Part shown: positions 8,550 to 17,941 of the stretch, one piece after another | Layout: every line of letters begins with the position of its first letter | How positions within the stretch are numbered: position 1 is the stretch's first letter | From: RH-AL1 sp965277735 | Lineage (GTDB): Bacteria; Pseudomonadota; Alphaproteobacteria; Rhizobiales; Beijerinckiaceae | Direction of reading: 5' to 3' | DNA length: 64,000 nt | Assembly: GCA_965277735.1 (NCBI GenBank) | Contig: CBDIDO010000002.1 | Span: 372,001-436,000, forward strand | The notes under the pieces: generated by a model | The model's input: the letters and a program-made list of their open reading frames with translations, nothing else | The model's database searches: none | What the model was told of the DNA's origin: nothing | Program-made: the position numbers and the translations under genes

Positions 8550-9218
8550 ATGGCACCGCGCGGCGAGCTGAAGACGCGGGTCAAGACCGCGCGCAAGCGC
8601 TCGCTCTCCTCGACACTCTGGCTGCAGCGCCAGCTCAACGACCCGTACGTGGCGCAGGCCAAGCGCGACGGCTATCGCTCGCGCGCGGCCTACAAGCTCC
8701 TCGAGATCGACCAGCGCTACCGCATCCTGAAAAGTGGCCAGCGCATCCTCGACCTGGGGGCCGCGCCCGGCGGCTGGGCGCAGGTCGCGGCCGGGAAGGT
8801 CGGCGTGGCGAACGGCAAAGGCAAGATCGTCGGCATCGACCTGCTGCCGATCGACCCGCTCGCCGGCGTCACCTTCGAGGTGCTCGACTTCCTGACGCCC
8901 GAGGCCCCTGAGCGCCTCAAGGAGATGATGGGCGGGCCGGCCGACCTCGTGCTCTCGGACATGGCGGCGAACACGACCGGCCACAAGCAGACCGACCATC
9001 TGCGCATCATGGGGCTGCTCGAGCTCGTCATCGACTTCGCCTGCGAGGTCCTGGCCAAGGACGGCACGCTGCTCGCGAAAGTGTTCCAGGGCGGCACCGA
9101 GGCCGAGCTGCTGAAGCGTTTGAAGACCGACTTCGCCACCGTGCATCACGTGAAGCCGGAGGCGAGCCGCTCGGGCTCGGCCGAGCTCTACGTGCTGGCG
9201 ATGGGGTTCCGGGGCTAG
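8550..9218 (+). CDS. rlmE: 23S rRNA (uridine-2'-O)-methyltransferase RlmE (FtsJ/RrmJ)
   Basis: 222 residues, slightly longer than the E. coli enzyme because of a basic N-terminus (KTRVKTARKRS) suited to RNA binding. RlmE methylates the 2'-O of U2552 in the A loop of 23S rRNA on the 50S subunit. The S-adenosylmethionine site is ILDLGAAPGGWAQVA, and the K-D-K-E catalytic set is visible as AAYKLLE, LVLSDMA, LLAKVFQ and SAELYVL. It follows the Ppx/GppA gene by 20 bases. Confidence 0.96.
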   Translation: MAPRGELKTRVKTARKRSLSSTLWLQRQLNDPYVAQAKRDGYRSRAAYKLLEIDQRYRILKSGQRILDLGAAPGGWAQVAAGKVGVANGKGKIVGIDLLPIDPLAGVTFEVLDFLTPEAPERLKEMMGGPADLVLSDMAANTTGHKQTDHLRIMGLLELVIDFACEVLAKDGTLLAKVFQGGTEAELLKRLKTDFATVHHVKPEASRSGSAELYVLAMGFRG

Positions 9219-9261
9219 CCGTCAGTCCGGGGCTCGTGAAAGCGAGAAGCCGGAATGACGA

Positions 9262-11544
9262 TCACCCGAACGTCGGCAGCAAAACGACCGCGTTGTAGGC
9301 CATGTGCGCGGCGATGGCCGGCACGAGCCGGCCGCTGCGCTTGAACAGGATCGCGTTCATCGCGCCGAGCGCACCGACCGGCAGCCACGATGTCAGGGGA
9401 TGGTAGATCGCGAAGAACGCGGCTGCGCCGGCGATCGCACGCCAGCCGCCCCATTCGCGATCGAGCGCGCGGTAGAGAAGACCGCGGAACAGGAATTCCT
9501 CGGCGAGCGGCACCAGGACAACCGCGATCACGTAGAACGCGTTGCGCGCGTCGGGCGCCTCCGCGAGATGGCGGCGCGCGTCGTCGATCCCGCGCGCCAA
9601 CTCCGGCCAATGATGCAGGAGATCGAGATAGAGCAACGCGCTGCAGGCCAGCGCCGCGCCGAGCGTGGCACCGGCGAGCGCGAGAAGCGCCGAGCGGCCG
9701 ATCTCCCGCGCATCGAACGGCGGGCGCACTTCGTCCGCCTCGCGCCAGATGAAGATGTCGCGCATCGCGACGTCGCGGCCCGCGAGGAAGACGCCGACGG
9801 CGAGCGCCACGATGATCGCGCAGATCGCGTAGATGAAAACGCCGATCGCCGCGATCCCTTCGTGCCCGGCGGCGCCGAAGGTCGCGCCCATCGCCACCGA
9901 GGCGAGCTCGACCATCAACGCGATCGCGATCATCGCGTGCATCAGCGTCGGCGCTGGCGGCAGCACCTCCGACCAGGGGTCGGAGAGATACGGCAGGCGG
10001 AAGCGGAAGTTCTGCCACATCGCGGCGGCGGTCATCACCGAATAGACGACGCCGGTGATCGCCAGGCTCCATTGCTGCGTCAGCACACCGCTCGCAAACG
10101 CGAACGTGCCGAGCAGCGCCGCCCAGCGTCGCCCCGCCGGGATGCGCTCCTGCTCGCCGGATGAAGAAGCAACCGTGGCGAGCGTCACGGTCTTCTCGGC
10201 GAGCGATCGTCCGAACACCCACCACATCGCGAAGACGGCGAGGATGCCGACGAGGTCCTTCGGATCGCTCCATGCGGCATAGGCGAGCGCGCAGCCGACG
10301 ACGAGGGTCGCGAGGCCCGACCACAGCTTCGCCTTCGCTTTCAGCAGGCTCTCGAGCCCGCGCGGCCAGGTCTGCGCGATCCACAGCGCGGTGCCTTCCG
10401 AGGCCAGCGATTGCGGCCCGAGCGTCAGCAGGAAATAGGTGCCGAACAGGATCGCCAGGCCGCAGATCGCCGACCAGCCCGACTTGACCGAGACGAGGCC
10501 GCGCAGGTTGAACGTCTGCATCGCCGCGAGCGACAGCGGGACGAGCAGCGCCTGCACCAGCGCGCGGCGGTCGCGGCGCAGCCAGAGCAACTCCTTGCTG
10601 TAGAGCGGATCGCGCCCGAAACGCGCGGTCTTCGCCGCACGCGCCTTGGCGGTCGTACCGACGAGCCCGTCCCGCGCACCGAAGCGCGCGAGCGGCAGCG
10701 CGAGCGCAGTGAGAGCAAATGCTCCCAGAGCGCAGAGGCCGATGCCCTGCCAAAGCGCCGCGTCGCCGGCCGGCGCGAGCCCGACCAGCAGGCGCGCGGG
10801 CGGCACGAGCGCGCCGGGGACGGCCGCGAGCCAGGGCGCGGCGACGGCAACAGCCGTCTCGATCGACGAGACCGCGAAGAGGAGGACCATGCCGAGCGAG
10901 ACGCCGAGCCAGGCCAGCACGCCGAGCACCGCGCCGCGCGTGGCGGCGGGCAGGCGCAGCACGACGTTGATCTCGATCGCCTTGCCGAGGCAGGCGAGCG
11001 CGATGGTGACGGGGATCCCCGCGAAGACGGCCGCGAGGATGCCGTCGGCGAGCCCATAGGACATGCCGTACAGCACGCCGAAGAACAGCGGCGCGGTGGT
11101 GAAGATCGGGTTCGCCGCGATCGGCGCGATCATCTCGGCGAGGAAGATCGCGCTCGGCGGCGCGGGATGGCTGAACAGCCATTCCCACATCGGTTGGCGG
11201 GCGCGCTGCATGTCCATCTCGGGCGACTCGCCCTGGCAGACGAGCATCAGCATCCACAGGCCGAGGATCGCCAGCGCCACGAGATCGGGTGAGACGCGCG
11301 ATCCATGATGCGCTGCGAGCCGTTCGGCGGCATGGACGGCGAAGCCGACATCCAGCGCGGCGACGACATGGATCGCGCCCGCAAACAGCGCCAGGAACAG
11401 CATGCCGATGGCACTGCCGGCTGCGATCGCTTTCCGCTTGCGGCGCAGCTGCGCTTGCCGCCCGCCCCGCCCCGCTGCGCGTTGGCGCGCGGCACCGAGC
11501 AGGATCGTCACCGTGCGCCAGAAGCCGGGACGCACGCGATCCAT
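9262..11544 (-). CDS. ABC-2 type permease fused to a CPBP intramembrane protease
   Basis: This 760-residue membrane protein combines two functions. Residues about 40-560 are strongly hydrophobic with many membrane segments, like ABC-2 permeases. The C-terminal 200 residues carry the CPBP (CAAX protease/bacteriocin-processing) motifs: VPLAEEFLFRGLLYR with Glu682, Glu683 and Arg687, then FFAIYHPLTSW and AAHMAYNAVV supplying the further metal ligands. Its ATG shares one base with the TGA of the ATPase gene (TGATG), so the two are translationally coupled and form one system. The substrate is unknown; export or processing of a peptide or membrane protein is a guess from the parts. Confidence 0.88.
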   Translation of the reverse strand: MDRVRPGFWRTVTILLGAARQRAAGRGGRQAQLRRKRKAIAAGSAIGMLFLALFAGAIHVVAALDVGFAVHAAERLAAHHGSRVSPDLVALAILGLWMLMLVCQGESPEMDMQRARQPMWEWLFSHPAPPSAIFLAEMIAPIAANPIFTTAPLFFGVLYGMSYGLADGILAAVFAGIPVTIALACLGKAIEINVVLRLPAATRGAVLGVLAWLGVSLGMVLLFAVSSIETAVAVAAPWLAAVPGALVPPARLLVGLAPAGDAALWQGIGLCALGAFALTALALPLARFGARDGLVGTTAKARAAKTARFGRDPLYSKELLWLRRDRRALVQALLVPLSLAAMQTFNLRGLVSVKSGWSAICGLAILFGTYFLLTLGPQSLASEGTALWIAQTWPRGLESLLKAKAKLWSGLATLVVGCALAYAAWSDPKDLVGILAVFAMWWVFGRSLAEKTVTLATVASSSGEQERIPAGRRWAALLGTFAFASGVLTQQWSLAITGVVYSVMTAAAMWQNFRFRLPYLSDPWSEVLPPAPTLMHAMIAIALMVELASVAMGATFGAAGHEGIAAIGVFIYAICAIIVALAVGVFLAGRDVAMRDIFIWREADEVRPPFDAREIGRSALLALAGATLGAALACSALLYLDLLHHWPELARGIDDARRHLAEAPDARNAFYVIAVVLVPLAEEFLFRGLLYRALDREWGGWRAIAGAAAFFAIYHPLTSWLPVGALGAMNAILFKRSGRLVPAIAAHMAYNAVVLLPTFG

Positions 11545-12284
11545 CAGGCGATGGTCCCGCTCGTGTGCCGCGTGATGTCGAGGAACATGTCCTCGAGGCT
11601 CTTGGCGCCGTGCGCGGCGCGCAGCTCCTCGAGCGGGCCCTTGGCCGCCACCGTGCCGCGGTCGATCACCACGACATGCGAGCACAGCCGCGCGACATGG
11701 TCCATCAGATGGGTCGAGAACAAAATCGTCGTCCCGTGCGCGGCGAGATCGAGGATCAGCTCGTAGAAGAGGTGCGTCGCCTCGACGTCGAGCCCGTTGG
11801 TCGGCTCGTCGAGGATGAGCAGCTTCGGCGCATGCAGCAGCCCGAGCTTCTTCTTCATGCCGCGCGAATAATCCTCGGCGAAATTGTCGATCTCGCCGTC
11901 GAGCCCGAGGCGCGTGATCAGCGGCGCGAGACCGGCCATCGTCGCCGCGACGTCGAGCCCGTGCATGGCGGCCGAGAGCTGCAGGATCTCGCGCGCGGAG
12001 AGGTAGGCGTAGAAGACCGGCTCGTCGGGTAGGAAGCCGATGCGCCGCTTCAGCTCGACGCGATCCTCGAAGGCATCGAGGCCGTCGACGACGAGATGGC
12101 CGGAACTCGCCTTCTGGATGCCCATGAGCAGGCGGAACAGCGTGGTCTTGCCGGCGCCGTTCGGCCCCAGCAACCCGCAGATCTGGCCCGCCGGCACCGC
12201 GAAGCCGATTCCGCGCAGCGCCTGCTTGTCGCCGAACGTCTTGACGACGTCGGCCACCGCGACGAGGGCATCCGATGCCGGCAC
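11544..12284 (-). CDS. ABC transporter ATP-binding protein (partner of ABC-2/CPBP fusion)
   Basis: The protein has 246 residues from a GTG with an ideal GGAGG seven bases upstream; longer reading frames lack such a site. It has Walker A GPNGAGKTT (about 40-48), a signature written YSRGMKKKLGL in place of LSGG, Walker B LLILDEPTNGLD and the switch histidine in LFSTHLMDH. This is the NatA/CcmA-like exporter ATPase group. It is translationally coupled to the permease-protease downstream. The 12285-12525 stretch upstream holds its leader and promoter, including a small CTCCCCG/CGGGGAG hairpin at 12322-12342. Confidence 0.92.
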   Translation of the reverse strand: MPASDALVAVADVVKTFGDKQALRGIGFAVPAGQICGLLGPNGAGKTTLFRLLMGIQKASSGHLVVDGLDAFEDRVELKRRIGFLPDEPVFYAYLSAREILQLSAAMHGLDVAATMAGLAPLITRLGLDGEIDNFAEDYSRGMKKKLGLLHAPKLLILDEPTNGLDVEATHLFYELILDLAAHGTTILFSTHLMDHVARLCSHVVVIDRGTVAAKGPLEELRAAHGAKSLEDMFLDITRHTSGTIA

Positions 12285-12525
12285 GCTCGAGCCTCCACAT
12301 CGCGCGCCACGCGGGCGCTTCCCTCCCCGACACGCGCGGGGAGTGTGGATCATGTCGTCGCGGAAGGCTACCGGGGTGTGACGCGCCGTCGGGAGATGCT
12401 CTGGCGTCCCGCCTATTTTCCTTTGAAAAGCTCGGCGCTCCCAGTCTTTTTTGAACGTCTTGCTATGACCGCTTTGACGCGGGATCGGAGAGCGTTTCTC
12501 CGTCTGAGCCTTGGCTGATTTTCCC

Positions 12526-12852
12526 TCAGCTTTGCTTTTCGAGGGCACTGAAAAGCTCGTCCTTGGTGTCGTAGAAAGTCGTCACCTGGCTTGCCTCTTT
12601 CAAAGCCCGCGCGAGCTTGGCCGATGGCACCACCTCTTTGCTTTTTGCAGCCGCCTTCGGCTTTCGCGACTCGCTGAATCCCCAAAGCTGAGCAAACGCC
12701 TCTATGCTGACTTTCGTCTTGATATCGGCGGCGCCGGGAACATTGGGGCGAAACGTGACCTCGACCTCGTCGACGCCTCTCGCGCGCGCCGCTTCGATCG
12801 CATCAGCTTGGGTCTTGTAGAACGCCGTCAAAGGCGTAGCCTTCGAGGACAC
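12526..12852 (-). CDS. Small hypothetical protein with repeated FYxT motif
   Basis: 108 residues from a GTG preceded by GGAGG four bases away; no ATG is available. I do not recognise the family. The two ends look alike: LTAFYKTQADAIEAA near residues 8-22 and VTTFYDTKDELFSALEK at the C-terminus, suggesting two copies of a short strand-helix unit around a basic linker (SRKPKAAAKSK). There is no signal peptide or membrane segment, so it is probably cytoplasmic. It lies alone between the SPFH gene and the ABC system, on the same strand. Confidence 0.65.
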   Translation of the reverse strand: MSSKATPLTAFYKTQADAIEAARARGVDEVEVTFRPNVPGAADIKTKVSIEAFAQLWGFSESRKPKAAAKSKEVVPSAKLARALKEASQVTTFYDTKDELFSALEKQS

Positions 12853-12955
12853 GCGACCTCCGGCGTTTTTCTTGGTTTGGCGATGCGCCTTGGGGCTTCG
12901 GCAGTTGTCATGGCACCTAGATAGGACCGCAAGTACCGACCTTTCTAGCGCGCCG

Positions 12956-14041
12956 TCAGGCCGGCCGGCCCCAAGGGCTGGACGGGCTGACGCCAGAGGG
13001 CGCGGCGCCCGACAGAGCACCGTCATCTGTCGGCCCGGGGCCGGGCCCCGAGCTCGGCGCCGGGTTGCTGGGCGGCGGCCCGCCCCGCGAGCCACCGCGC
13101 GGACGCGGCGGCGGCTCGGGCGTCTCGGCCATCTCCTGGCCGATCATCACCGCGTTGCGGATCTGGTCGCCGAAATCCTTCATCGCGGCGGGCGAGTGCG
13201 GCACCAGCAGCACCTTGGCGGCCGAGGCCGAGCCGAATTCCTTCAGCGTGTCGAAGTACTGGGTGAGCAGCAGCATCTGCATGATCTCGCCCGCCGGCAT
13301 GCCGGTGACGTGCTTCTGGAACTCCTCGACGGAGGCCTGGTAGCCCTCCATGATCGCCTTGCGCTGGTTGGCGATGCCCTCGCCCTGCAGGCGCTTCGAG
13401 GCGGCCTCGGCCTCGGCGCGCTTGATGACCAGGATCTTCTCGGCCTCGCCCTTCGACGCGGCGGCGACCTGCAGGCGCGCCTGCGCCTGGATGTCGTTCA
13501 TCGCCGCCACGACCTGCGCCGCCGGCGTGATGTCGATGACGAGGCAGGAGACGATGGCGATGCCGTACTGCCCCATCGCCGGGCCGACATGCTCCTGGAT
13601 CGCGTTCGAGATGTCGTCCTTGAGCTCGAAGACATGGTCGAGGTCCATCTTCGGCACCTGCGAGCGCACCGAGTCGAGCGCATAGGCCGTGATCTGCGCC
13701 TGGATGTCGGCGAGCCCGTAATAGGCCAGCGTCTCGCGCCCCGCCTCGATGCGGTAGTTCACCGCGAAATGGATTTTGACGAAGACGTTGTCCTTTGTCT
13801 TCGTATCGGCCTCCAGCTGGACCTGGTTGACCATCAGATTGATCGTCGCCGCGATGGCCTCGAAGATCGGGATCTTGACGTTGAGGCCAGGCCCCGCGAC
13901 GCGCGAGAACTTACCGAACCGCTCGATGATCGCGCGGTTCTGCTGCTCGACGGTGAACAGACCCATCGCGATGATGACGAGACCGACGACGACGAGGATC
14001 CCGATGAGCGTCGCGGAGAAGGTGAATTCGGCGGGGTTCAT
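12956..14041 (-). CDS. SPFH/Band 7 (stomatin/prohibitin-like) membrane protein
   Basis: This 361-residue protein starts at an ATG with AGGGAG five bases upstream. One N-terminal membrane segment (about 9-30) is followed by a Band 7 domain (VEQQNRAIIERFGKFSRVAGPGLNVKIPIF...) and a long Ala/Glu-rich coiled-coil region (AEAEAASKRLQGEGIANQRKAIMEG), then a Pro/Gly-rich tail. Such proteins form ring-like assemblies in membrane microdomains and often modulate proteases. The usual NfeD partner is not next to it; instead a DUF998 membrane protein lies directly upstream on the same strand. Confidence 0.93.
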   Translation of the reverse strand: MNPAEFTFSATLIGILVVVGLVIIAMGLFTVEQQNRAIIERFGKFSRVAGPGLNVKIPIFEAIAATINLMVNQVQLEADTKTKDNVFVKIHFAVNYRIEAGRETLAYYGLADIQAQITAYALDSVRSQVPKMDLDHVFELKDDISNAIQEHVGPAMGQYGIAIVSCLVIDITPAAQVVAAMNDIQAQARLQVAAASKGEAEKILVIKRAEAEAASKRLQGEGIANQRKAIMEGYQASVEEFQKHVTGMPAGEIMQMLLLTQYFDTLKEFGSASAAKVLLVPHSPAAMKDFGDQIRNAVMIGQEMAETPEPPPRPRGGSRGGPPPSNPAPSSGPGPGPTDDGALSGAAPSGVSPSSPWGRPA

Positions 14042-14133
14042 GCAGGCTCCCTGGGGCCGATGCGGCGGCCGCACCTTATGTGCACGCGATGACAACGTCA
14101 TTGCCACCTTCGTTCGAACGTCGATTGTTTTCC

Positions 14134-14850
14134 CTATTCGCGCGCCCGGGCCAGCAGGCACCACGCGGTGACGAGTTCCCAGGCGGTGATCGTGTAGACG
14201 CTGATCCGCTCCCAGATTCCGTCGGGGACGAGTAGCGGCGTGTCGCGGCCGCGGGCCGCGATCAGCATCGCGAAGGCGAAAGCCGCGAGCAGCGGCAGCG
14301 TCAGGCTCACCACGCGGTGCACCCGCGGCAGGCCGAGCCCGCGGAAGGCGAAGGCCGAGACGAAGCCGGTCGCGTTGCCGAAGACGATCGCCAGCAGCGC
14401 GCCGAGCCCGTGCAGACCTTTGACCGCGGACGTCTCGGGAAACAGCCCGACCAGAATGATGCCGATGCCGTTCAGCGCCGCGCAGGCGAGCAGCGGCCAT
14501 CGCGCCAGGCCGGAGAGCGCGCGGGCGGCGGCGATCCCAGCGCCGAGAAAGAGCAGGCCCTGCAGGACGAAATCGGCGTTCATCAGGGTGTGGAGGGGCG
14601 AGCAGATCGCCCGCCCGGCGAACAGCGTCCCGCAAGCGGGCACGCCGAGGTCGCTGATGTAGTTTTCCGCGTAGCTGTAGGCCGGCGAGAAGGCCGTCGC
14701 CGCGATCGCCTCGGAGGCGACATAGGTCACGGCGGCGGCGCCCCAGGCGAGGGCCGCGGCTCTGATCGATACCTGGCGCGATGAGGCCGAGCCCGCGCCG
14801 CTCAAGCGGCACGACGCCGGAACGCGTCGCACCGCTTGGCACGCGCGCAC
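14134..14850 (-). CDS. DUF998-type integral membrane protein
   Basis: 238 residues with about six hydrophobic helices. The pattern YISDLGVPACG...NADFVLQGLLFLGAG and ALNGIGIILVGLFPE is typical of the DUF998 family, whose function is unknown. The GTG at 14850 opens the frame but has no clear ribosome binding site; a TTG before LSGAGSASS, or another start before the first membrane segment, is possible. It precedes the SPFH gene by 92 bases on the same strand, so co-transcription is plausible. Confidence 0.7.
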   Translation of the reverse strand: MRACQAVRRVPASCRLSGAGSASSRQVSIRAAALAWGAAAVTYVASEAIAATAFSPAYSYAENYISDLGVPACGTLFAGRAICSPLHTLMNADFVLQGLLFLGAGIAAARALSGLARWPLLACAALNGIGIILVGLFPETSAVKGLHGLGALLAIVFGNATGFVSAFAFRGLGLPRVHRVVSLTLPLLAAFAFAMLIAARGRDTPLLVPDGIWERISVYTITAWELVTAWCLLARARE

Positions 14851-15204
14851 GACTGTGCCCGCATCGGCAAGTGCTGGCGATCGGCCCGCCGTGCCTGGCC
14901 TTTGGCGGTCAGGGTCTCATCCTCCAAGCTCTCGTCCACCGTGTTTTCTGGTTCCGAGGGCGAAGCCGGCCCGCGAGGCCCTGCGACAAGTCGGTCGTCC
15001 GAGCGTTGTTCCGTACCGTCTCCCGCCCGCAAGAGCGGCGAGCGCGAGACCTGAATACTACCGCGAGACCGACTTCGGTCGTGGAAGGGCGCTCGAACGA
15101 CAGCTTTGCGTGAGCCATCCACGCGCCTCGACAGCCCCCTGCCCCCTCGCTAGAACGCGACGACGTCCCCAAATCGCCCCCGGGGAAACCTTGAAGCGGA
15201 AAGC
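14851..15204. other. Intergenic region upstream of alaS, no gene supported
   Basis: Several open frames cross these 354 bases on both strands (for example 14802-15122 minus and 14855-15208 plus). None has a recognisable domain, a good ribosome binding site or convincing codon use. The region should contain the promoters of alaS and of the divergent DUF998 gene, but I could not place them. Confidence 0.4.
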
Positions 15205-17898
15205 ATGATCGGCACTGGCGTCAACGAGATCCGCGCGGCGTTTCTCGACTATTTCGGCCGCAACGCGCACGAGATCGTGCCGTCGGCCCCGCTCGTGCCG
15301 CGCAACGATCCGTCGTTGATGTTCACCAATGCCGGCATGGTGCCGTTCAAGAACGTGTTCACCGGCCACGAGAAACGCCCCTACTCGCGCGCGACCTCCA
15401 GCCAGAAATGCGTGCGCGCGGGCGGCAAGCACAACGACCTCGACAACGTCGGCTATACCGCGCGCCATCACACGTTCTTCGAGATGCTCGGCAATTTCTC
15501 GTTCGGCAATTACTTCAAGGACGTGGCGATCGAGCTCGCCTGGAACCTGATCACCAAGACCTTCGAGCTGCCCGTCGAGAAGCTCCTAGTCACGGTCTAT
15601 CACGACGACGACGAGGCGTTCGGGCTCTGGAAGAAGATCGCCGGCCTGCCCGAGTCGAAGATTATCCGCATCGCAACGTCGGACAATTTCTGGTCGATGG
15701 GCGAGACGGGGCCGTGCGGCCCGTGCTCGGAGATCTTCTACGACCAGGGCGACACGCTCGCCGGCGGGCCGCCCGGCAGCCCGGACGAGGACGGCAACCG
15801 GTTCCTCGAGTTCTGGAACCTCGTCTTCATGCAATACGAGCAGGTGACGAAGGACGAGCGCCGCGTGCTGCCGCGCCCGTCGATCGACACCGGCATGGGG
15901 CTCGAGCGCACCGCCGCGCTGCTGCAGGGTGTGACGTCCAACTACGACATCGACCTCTTCCGCGTGCTCATCACGGCGATCGCCGATGCCACGTCGACCG
16001 ACCCGCGTGGCCCGCTCGGCGCCAGCCATCGTGTGATCGCCGACCATCTGCGCGCCTCCGCCTTCCTCGTCGCCGACGGCGTGCTGCCGGGCAACGAGGG
16101 GCGCGGCTACGTGCTCCGCCGCATCATGCGCCGCGCGATGCGCCACGCGCAGATGCTCGGCGCCAAGGAGCCGCTGATGTGGCGGCTCGTGCCGGCGCTG
16201 ACGCGCGAGATGGGCCAGGCCTTCCCCGAGCTCTTGCGCGCGGAAGCCTTGATCACCGAGACGCTCAAGCTCGAGGAGGCGCGCTTCCGCATCACGCTGG
16301 CGCGCGGAATCGCGATGCTCGACGAGGAGACGCAGCGCCTGCCCGACAAGGGCACCCTGCCGGGCGAGATCGCCTTCCGCCTCTACGACACCTACGGCTT
16401 CCCGCTCGACCTGACGCAGGACGCGCTGCGGGCGAAGAACCTGAACGTCGACCTCGCCGGCTTCGATGCCGCGATGGCGAAGCAGAAGGCCGACGCGCGC
16501 GCTGCCTGGTCGGGCTCGGGAGACGCGGCGGCGGAGACGCATTGGTTCGCCGTGCGCGACGCGGTCGGCGCCACCGACTTCCTCGGCTACGCGACCGAGC
16601 GCGTCGAGGCCAAGGTCGGCGCGATCGTCAAGGACGGCGCGGATGTCGAGCGCGTGACGGCCGGCGACGAGGCGATCATCGTGTTGAACCAAACCCCCTT
16701 CTACGGCGAATCCGGTGGCCAGGTCGGCGACACCGGCGTCATGCTGGCGGACGGCGTGCGCTTCGTGGTCTCGAACACGCAGAAGAAGCTCGGCAACCTC
16801 TTCGTCCACGAGGGCAAGCTCGAGGAAGGTGCGATCACCAGGGGCATGGCGCTCGATTGCATCGTCGATCATGCGCGCCGCGGACGGATCAGGGCCAACC
16901 ATTCGGCGACGCACTTGCTGCACGAGGCGCTGCGGCTGACGCTCGGCGACCATGTCGCGCAGAAGGGTTCGCTGGTGGCGCCGGAGCGGCTGCGCTTCGA
17001 CTTCGCCCACCCCAAGCCGATCTCGACCGACGAGCTTGTGAAGATCGAGGACATCGCCAACCGTGCGGTGCTCGAGAACGCCGAGGTCCTCACCCGGCAG
17101 ATGGGGATCGAGGAGGCGCGCAAGACCGGCGCGCGCGCTTTGTTCGGCGAGAAATACGGCGACGAGGTGCGCGTCGTCTCGATGGGCGTCGCGCAGGCGG
17201 ACGACCCGATCGACGCTCCGCAACTTGATCCGCACGGGCCCGCGTTCTCGGTCGAGCTGTGCGGCGGTACGCATGTGGCGCGCACCGGCGACATCGGTTT
17301 GATCACCATCGTCGGCGAGAGCGCGGTGGCCTCGGGCGTGCGCCGCGTCGAGGCGAAGACCGGCGCCGCCGCGCGCCATCACCTCAACGCGCGGGCGGAA
17401 AAGCTCGACGCGCTGGCGGGGCTGCTCAAGACGCCGGAAGAGGAGGCGGCGAAACGCCTCGCCGTGCTCCTCGACGAGCGGAAGAAGCTCGATCGCGAGC
17501 TGTCGGATGCGCGCAAGAAGCTGGCGATGGGCGGCGGCGGGGACGCGCCGGCCTTCGCCGAGATCGGCGGCGTCAAATATCTCGGCAAGGCGGTGACCGG
17601 CGTCGAGATGAAGGATCTGAAGGCGCTCGCCGACGAGGCGAAGCAGACGATCGGCTCCGGCATCGTCGCGATCATCGGCATCGCCGCCGACGGCAAGGCC
17701 GGCGTGGTCGTCGCCGTGACCGAAGACCTCACGTCGCGCTTCGATGCAGTGGCGCTGGTGCGCGCCGCGGCGGCCGAGCTCGGCGGCAAGGGCGGCGGCG
17801 GCCGGCGCGACATGGCGCAGGCGGGCGGCCCCGACGGCGAGGCCGCGCAGAAGGCGCTCGATGCGGTCGGCTCGATGCTGCAGCAGGAGGCGGCGTAG
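15205..17898 (+). CDS. alaS: Alanyl-tRNA synthetase
   Basis: At 897 residues the protein is close to the usual length. AlaRS charges tRNA-Ala in the cytoplasm. The class II catalytic domain begins at once (NEIRAAFLDYF, then PLVPRNDPSLMFTNAGM and RHHTFFEMLGNFSFG). The editing domain shows the zinc motifs NHSATHLLHEAL and CGGTHVARTGDIG, and the C-Ala domain ends in the GGGGGRRDMAQAGG motif. All hallmark motifs are intact. The start ATG has a weak AGCGGAA site. recA, a common upstream neighbour of alaS in related bacteria, is not in this window. Confidence 0.97.
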   Translation: MIGTGVNEIRAAFLDYFGRNAHEIVPSAPLVPRNDPSLMFTNAGMVPFKNVFTGHEKRPYSRATSSQKCVRAGGKHNDLDNVGYTARHHTFFEMLGNFSFGNYFKDVAIELAWNLITKTFELPVEKLLVTVYHDDDEAFGLWKKIAGLPESKIIRIATSDNFWSMGETGPCGPCSEIFYDQGDTLAGGPPGSPDEDGNRFLEFWNLVFMQYEQVTKDERRVLPRPSIDTGMGLERTAALLQGVTSNYDIDLFRVLITAIADATSTDPRGPLGASHRVIADHLRASAFLVADGVLPGNEGRGYVLRRIMRRAMRHAQMLGAKEPLMWRLVPALTREMGQAFPELLRAEALITETLKLEEARFRITLARGIAMLDEETQRLPDKGTLPGEIAFRLYDTYGFPLDLTQDALRAKNLNVDLAGFDAAMAKQKADARAAWSGSGDAAAETHWFAVRDAVGATDFLGYATERVEAKVGAIVKDGADVERVTAGDEAIIVLNQTPFYGESGGQVGDTGVMLADGVRFVVSNTQKKLGNLFVHEGKLEEGAITRGMALDCIVDHARRGRIRANHSATHLLHEALRLTLGDHVAQKGSLVAPERLRFDFAHPKPISTDELVKIEDIANRAVLENAEVLTRQMGIEEARKTGARALFGEKYGDEVRVVSMGVAQADDPIDAPQLDPHGPAFSVELCGGTHVARTGDIGLITIVGESAVASGVRRVEAKTGAAARHHLNARAEKLDALAGLLKTPEEEAAKRLAVLLDERKKLDRELSDARKKLAMGGGGDAPAFAEIGGVKYLGKAVTGVEMKDLKALADEAKQTIGSGIVAIIGIAADGKAGVVVAVTEDLTSRFDAVALVRAAAAELGGKGGGGRRDMAQAGGPDGEAAQKALDAVGSMLQQEAA

Positions 17899-17941
17899 GC
17901 TCGTTTCTTCTCCCGCAAGCGGTAGGAGGGAAGGCCGCGCG

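Noticed and set aside
14802..15122. 106-codon minus-strand frame upstream of alaS
   Set aside because: It has no domain, no ribosome binding site and Arg/Ser-rich random composition, and it overlaps the DUF998 start.
15586..17382. 598-codon frame antisense to alaS
   Set aside because: High GC leaves few stops on the opposite strand; the product has no recognisable domain and the sense gene is certain.
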